DNA of 26,926 nucleotides from Eubacterium sp. Lineage in GTDB: Bacteria; Bacillota_A; Clostridia; Lachnospirales; Lachnospiraceae. The DNA lies in contig JAILEL010000075.1 of the NCBI GenBank assembly GCA_024687845.1, forward strand, positions 1-26,926, read 5' to 3'. This document shows positions 24,772 through 26,926 of the stretch, one piece after another. The translations under genes and the position numbers were made by a program. The notes below the pieces were generated by a model. That model did not search any database, was not told the DNA's origin, and saw nothing but the letters and a program-made list of their open reading frames with translations. The first letter of the stretch is position 1; each line of letters opens with the position of its first letter.

Positions 24772-26148
24772 ATGGCAAAGGAAAAACAAGTTTTTTTCTG
24801 TAAAGAATGTGGATATGAATCCAGCAGGTGGCTTGGACAGTGTCCAGGCTGCAGAGCCTGGAATACATTTGTGGAAGAAAAAGTTACAGTACGGTCCAAG
24901 TCCACAGCAAAAACTATTTCAGTGTCCGAGAGACCTAAGGCAACCAGCATAAAAAATGTTTCATCCTCCGAGGAGACGAGAATTCATACACGGATTGGAG
25001 AGCTTGACAGAGTACTTGGTGGTGGAATTGTAAAGGGCTCGCTTGTTCTTGTGGGCGGAGATCCGGGAATTGGTAAATCAACACTTCTTCTTGAAATGTG
25101 TAAGAATCTGGTTGAGTCGGATACAAAGGTTCTGTATGTATCCGGAGAGGAATCAGTTTCACAGATAAAATCAAGGGCGGTCAGACTCGGAATCACTTCC
25201 GGTACAGTTATGGAAGAGCGACTGATGCTGCTTAGTGATAATGATATGGATAACATTGAAAGTCAGATAGACAGCCTGAAGGCAGAGGTTGTGATCATTG
25301 ACTCAATCCAGACCATAATGTCAAATGATATTGATAACGCTCCAGGTACTGTTTCGCAGGTCAGAGAAGTAACATCAAGACTTCTTCAGATTGCCAAGAC
25401 TAAAGGAGCTGCTGTATTTATTGTCGGACACGTTACTAAGGAAGGAACAGTTGCTGGACCTAGAACACTTGAGCATATGGTAGATTCAGTTCTTTATTTT
25501 GAAGGAGATGAGAGCGGAGGCTTCCGTGTGCTTCGTGCAAATAAGAATAGATTTGGTTCTACTAATGAGATAGGTGTTTTCAATATGATTGATTCTGGAT
25601 TGGAAGAGGTATCCAATCCTTCTGAATTCTTCCTGAACGGTCGTCCTGAAAATGCATCGGGTTCAGTTGTAGTCTGCACTGTTGAAGGAACAAGAGCTCT
25701 GCTGGTTGAGATTCAGGCGCTCTGTGCAGATTCAAACTATAATATGGCTAGAAGAACGAGTGTGGGACTTGATTATAATCGTGTTAACATGCTTATAGCT
25801 GTGCTTGAAAAAAGAGGTGGAATCGACCTTTCCGGATGCGACTGTTATGTTAATATTGCTGGTGGAATGAAAATGAACGATCCATCTACCGATCTTGGAG
25901 TTCTACTAGCAATAGCCTCATCCTTTAGAGACAGGCCTGTGGATGAACATACAGTAATAATTGGAGAGATAGGACTGGCAGGAGAAATAAGGGGAGTTCG
26001 TAATATAACCCAGCGAATTAAAGAGGCAACGAAGCTTGGATATAACAGACTTGTAGTTCCCAGATCAAACCAAAGTGCCGAGCTGGATAAAATGGGGGCG
26101 GAGATTCACTATGTATCAAATATTCGCGAGGCATTGCAGATAGTCTAA
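24772..26148 (+). CDS. radA: DNA repair ATPase RadA/Sms
   Basis: 458 residues, the usual RadA length. An N-terminal C4 zinc finger (Cys10, 13, 24, 27) is followed by a RecA-like ATPase with Walker A GDPGIGKST (96-104) and Walker B VVIIDS (173-178), the RadA-specific KNRFG motif (258-262) and a C-terminal Lon-protease-like domain (about 275-458) with GGMKMNDPSTDLG. It drives branch migration during recombinational repair. GAGAGGAAAAC gives the ribosome site. In Bacillus radA follows clpC and precedes disA. Here one small gene lies between clpC and radA, and disA is absent from the downstream side, where a convergent gene follows instead. Confidence 0.97.
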   Translation: MAKEKQVFFCKECGYESSRWLGQCPGCRAWNTFVEEKVTVRSKSTAKTISVSERPKATSIKNVSSSEETRIHTRIGELDRVLGGGIVKGSLVLVGGDPGIGKSTLLLEMCKNLVESDTKVLYVSGEESVSQIKSRAVRLGITSGTVMEERLMLLSDNDMDNIESQIDSLKAEVVIIDSIQTIMSNDIDNAPGTVSQVREVTSRLLQIAKTKGAAVFIVGHVTKEGTVAGPRTLEHMVDSVLYFEGDESGGFRVLRANKNRFGSTNEIGVFNMIDSGLEEVSNPSEFFLNGRPENASGSVVVCTVEGTRALLVEIQALCADSNYNMARRTSVGLDYNRVNMLIAVLEKRGGIDLSGCDCYVNIAGGMKMNDPSTDLGVLLAIASSFRDRPVDEHTVIIGEIGLAGEIRGVRNITQRIKEATKLGYNRLVVPRSNQSAELDKMGAEIHYVSNIREALQIV

Positions 26149-26156
26149 AGAAACTA

Positions 26157-26179
26157 TTGACCCCCACATCATAATATAA
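26157..26179 (+). repeat. Post-gene repeat motif, copy 2
   Basis: A 23-base motif (core TTGACCCCCACATCAT) starting 9 bases after the radA stop. It differs from the copy at 9735-9757 at two positions and is again followed by an A/T-rich stretch and a terminator facing a leftward gene. Confidence 0.5.
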
Positions 26180-26180
26180 A

Positions 26181-26210
26181 AAAATAAGCTCACGTAAGTG
26201 AGCTTATTTT
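26181..26210. terminator. Bidirectional terminator between radA and thrH-like gene
   Basis: AAAATAAGCTCAC (26181-26193) pairs perfectly with GTGAGCTTATTTT (26198-26210) around GTAA. The A-run on one side and T-run on the other serve both converging genes. Confidence 0.95.
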
Positions 26211-26216
26211 TGTGGA

Positions 26217-26822
26217 CTAAAGTGCTGCTTTAAATGCGGCAAGTAAGTCACTATATTCTTCATATGCTGGCAGGTCAGGATGGTCTGCCTTGATCTGCTC
26301 TGTGGAGCGAAAGAGGAAGCCTGCTTTGCTGGCCTGAATCATTGCAAGATCATTAAAGCTGTCACCGGTTGCGATTGTATCAAAACCACAGCTTTGAAGA
26401 GCCTTGACTGTAGTAAGCTTTGACTGCTCACATCTCATTTTAAAACCGGTAATCTTTCCGTCTTCAGCAACTTCGAGACTGTTGCAGAAGATAGTAGGCA
26501 TTCCTAATTTTTCCATAAGTGGTTTAGCAAACTGTTCAAAAGTGTCACTAATTATAATTGTCTGTGTAACACTTCTGAGCTCATCCAGGAAGTCTTTAGC
26601 TCCAGGGAGTGGATCTATCTTTGCGATAGTCTCCTGAATCTCTTTAAGTCCAAGACCATTTTCATTCAGGATTCCGATTCTCCAGTTCATCAGTTTATTA
26701 TAATCAGGTTCATCTCTAGTTGTTCTTCTAAGCTCTGGAATCCCACTTGCCTCGGAAAATGCAATCCAGATTTCCGGTACAAGAACACCTTCAAGATCAA
26801 GACACGCTATATTCATACCCAT
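26217..26822 (-). CDS. thrH: ThrH-like HAD phosphatase (phosphoserine phosphatase/homoserine phosphotransferase)
   Basis: 201 residues. The start MGMNIACLDLEGVLVPEIWI closely matches the ThrH family as I recall it from Pseudomonas. HAD motifs: I is DLEGV (9-13, Asp9 nucleophile, with Glu11 where most HAD enzymes have Asp), II is SDTF (92-95), III is probably Lys135, and IV is GDSFND (153-158). The family dephosphorylates phosphoserine and can move the phosphate to homoserine, linking serine and threonine synthesis. AGGAAGG lies upstream of the ATG. The gene has its own promoter and a palindromic leader. No serine or threonine pathway gene is adjacent, so its role is taken from homology alone. 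Confidence 0.93.
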   Translation of the reverse strand: MGMNIACLDLEGVLVPEIWIAFSEASGIPELRRTTRDEPDYNKLMNWRIGILNENGLGLKEIQETIAKIDPLPGAKDFLDELRSVTQTIIISDTFEQFAKPLMEKLGMPTIFCNSLEVAEDGKITGFKMRCEQSKLTTVKALQSCGFDTIATGDSFNDLAMIQASKAGFLFRSTEQIKADHPDLPAYEEYSDLLAAFKAAL

Positions 26823-26853
26823 TTTTGTATCCTTCCTATAGTACTTTATCGTT

Positions 26854-26872
26854 ACTGCTGATAATCAGCAGT
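26854..26872. promoter_or_regulatory. Palindrome in the thrH leader
   Basis: ACTGCTGAT and ATCAGCAGT are perfect 9-base arms around a single A. The palindrome lies about 16-34 bases downstream of the predicted transcript start and about 32 bases before the ATG, a position suited to a repressor operator. Confidence 0.5.
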
Positions 26873-26894
26873 TTATCTTTTGACAACAGCTAAG

Positions 26895-26923
26895 AGTATA
26901 ACCCAAATCACAAAGTGTGACAA
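26895..26923 (-). promoter_or_regulatory. Candidate sigma-A promoter for thrH
   Basis: Read leftward: TTGTCA (26923-26918), a 17-base spacer, TATACT (26900-26895). The spacer region carries a small TCACA/TGTGA inverted repeat (26908-26920). Both hexamers are close to consensus with ideal spacing. Confidence 0.7.
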
Positions 26924-26926
26924 GTA

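Overview
The window looks like a chromosome segment from a low-GC, Gram-positive Clostridia of the Lachnospiraceae, most like a rumen or gut Butyrivibrio/Pseudobutyrivibrio. This rests on the AT-rich sequence, strong AAGGAGG-type ribosome binding sites, the dcw gene style, an extracellular beta-glucanase ending in BspA-type leucine-rich repeats, and a LacI-sensor/GGDEF protein. The species call is inference from gene content. No rRNA, tRNA, insertion sequence, phage or CRISPR was seen, and no gene-free stretch exceeds 300 bases.

Layout. (1) 1-7355 is a division and cell-wall (dcw) cluster, all rightward: a 5'-truncated FtsL-like protein, a class B penicillin-binding protein, murD, ftsW, divIB/ftsQ and, after a 295-base gap, ftsZ with a TTG start. 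mraY, murE, murG and ftsA are not interleaved as they are in many Firmicutes. The gap before ftsZ holds a candidate promoter and then a 191-base element that can fold almost completely on itself. This is the most intriguing unexplained structure here. (2) 7391-9706 holds a terminator, a GT2 glycosyltransferase, a coiled-coil protein of unknown function and a YbgC-type thioesterase. (3) 9854-18363 is a beta-glucan locus: a leftward cytosolic diguanylate cyclase with a LacI-like sugar-sensing domain, a cytoplasmic GH5 glucanase, a leftward AraC-family regulator, and a large secreted GH16 enzyme with a carbohydrate-binding-like domain inserted inside its catalytic domain, three more such modules and a leucine-rich C-terminus. 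The GH5 and GH16 upstream regions share an 11-base motif at nearly the same distance from a TATAAT box, which suggests shared control. (4) 18410-24041 is a purine segment, purM-purN-purD, with clpC 19 bases behind purD. (5) 24258-26148 holds a small family protein of unknown function and radA. (6) A leftward thrH-like phosphatase ends the window, with its own promoter and a palindrome in its leader.

How the parts fit. The dcw genes make and place the septal wall. The GH16 enzyme would cut beta-1,3(1,4)-glucan outside the cell, the GH5 enzyme would finish imported oligosaccharides, and the AraC and LacI/GGDEF proteins would couple sugar supply to transcription and c-di-GMP. purMND serve purine synthesis. 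clpC and radA keep a trace of the Bacillus clpC-radA neighbourhood, but without ctsR, mcsA or mcsB beside clpC. Most convergent gene pairs are separated by clear hairpin terminators.
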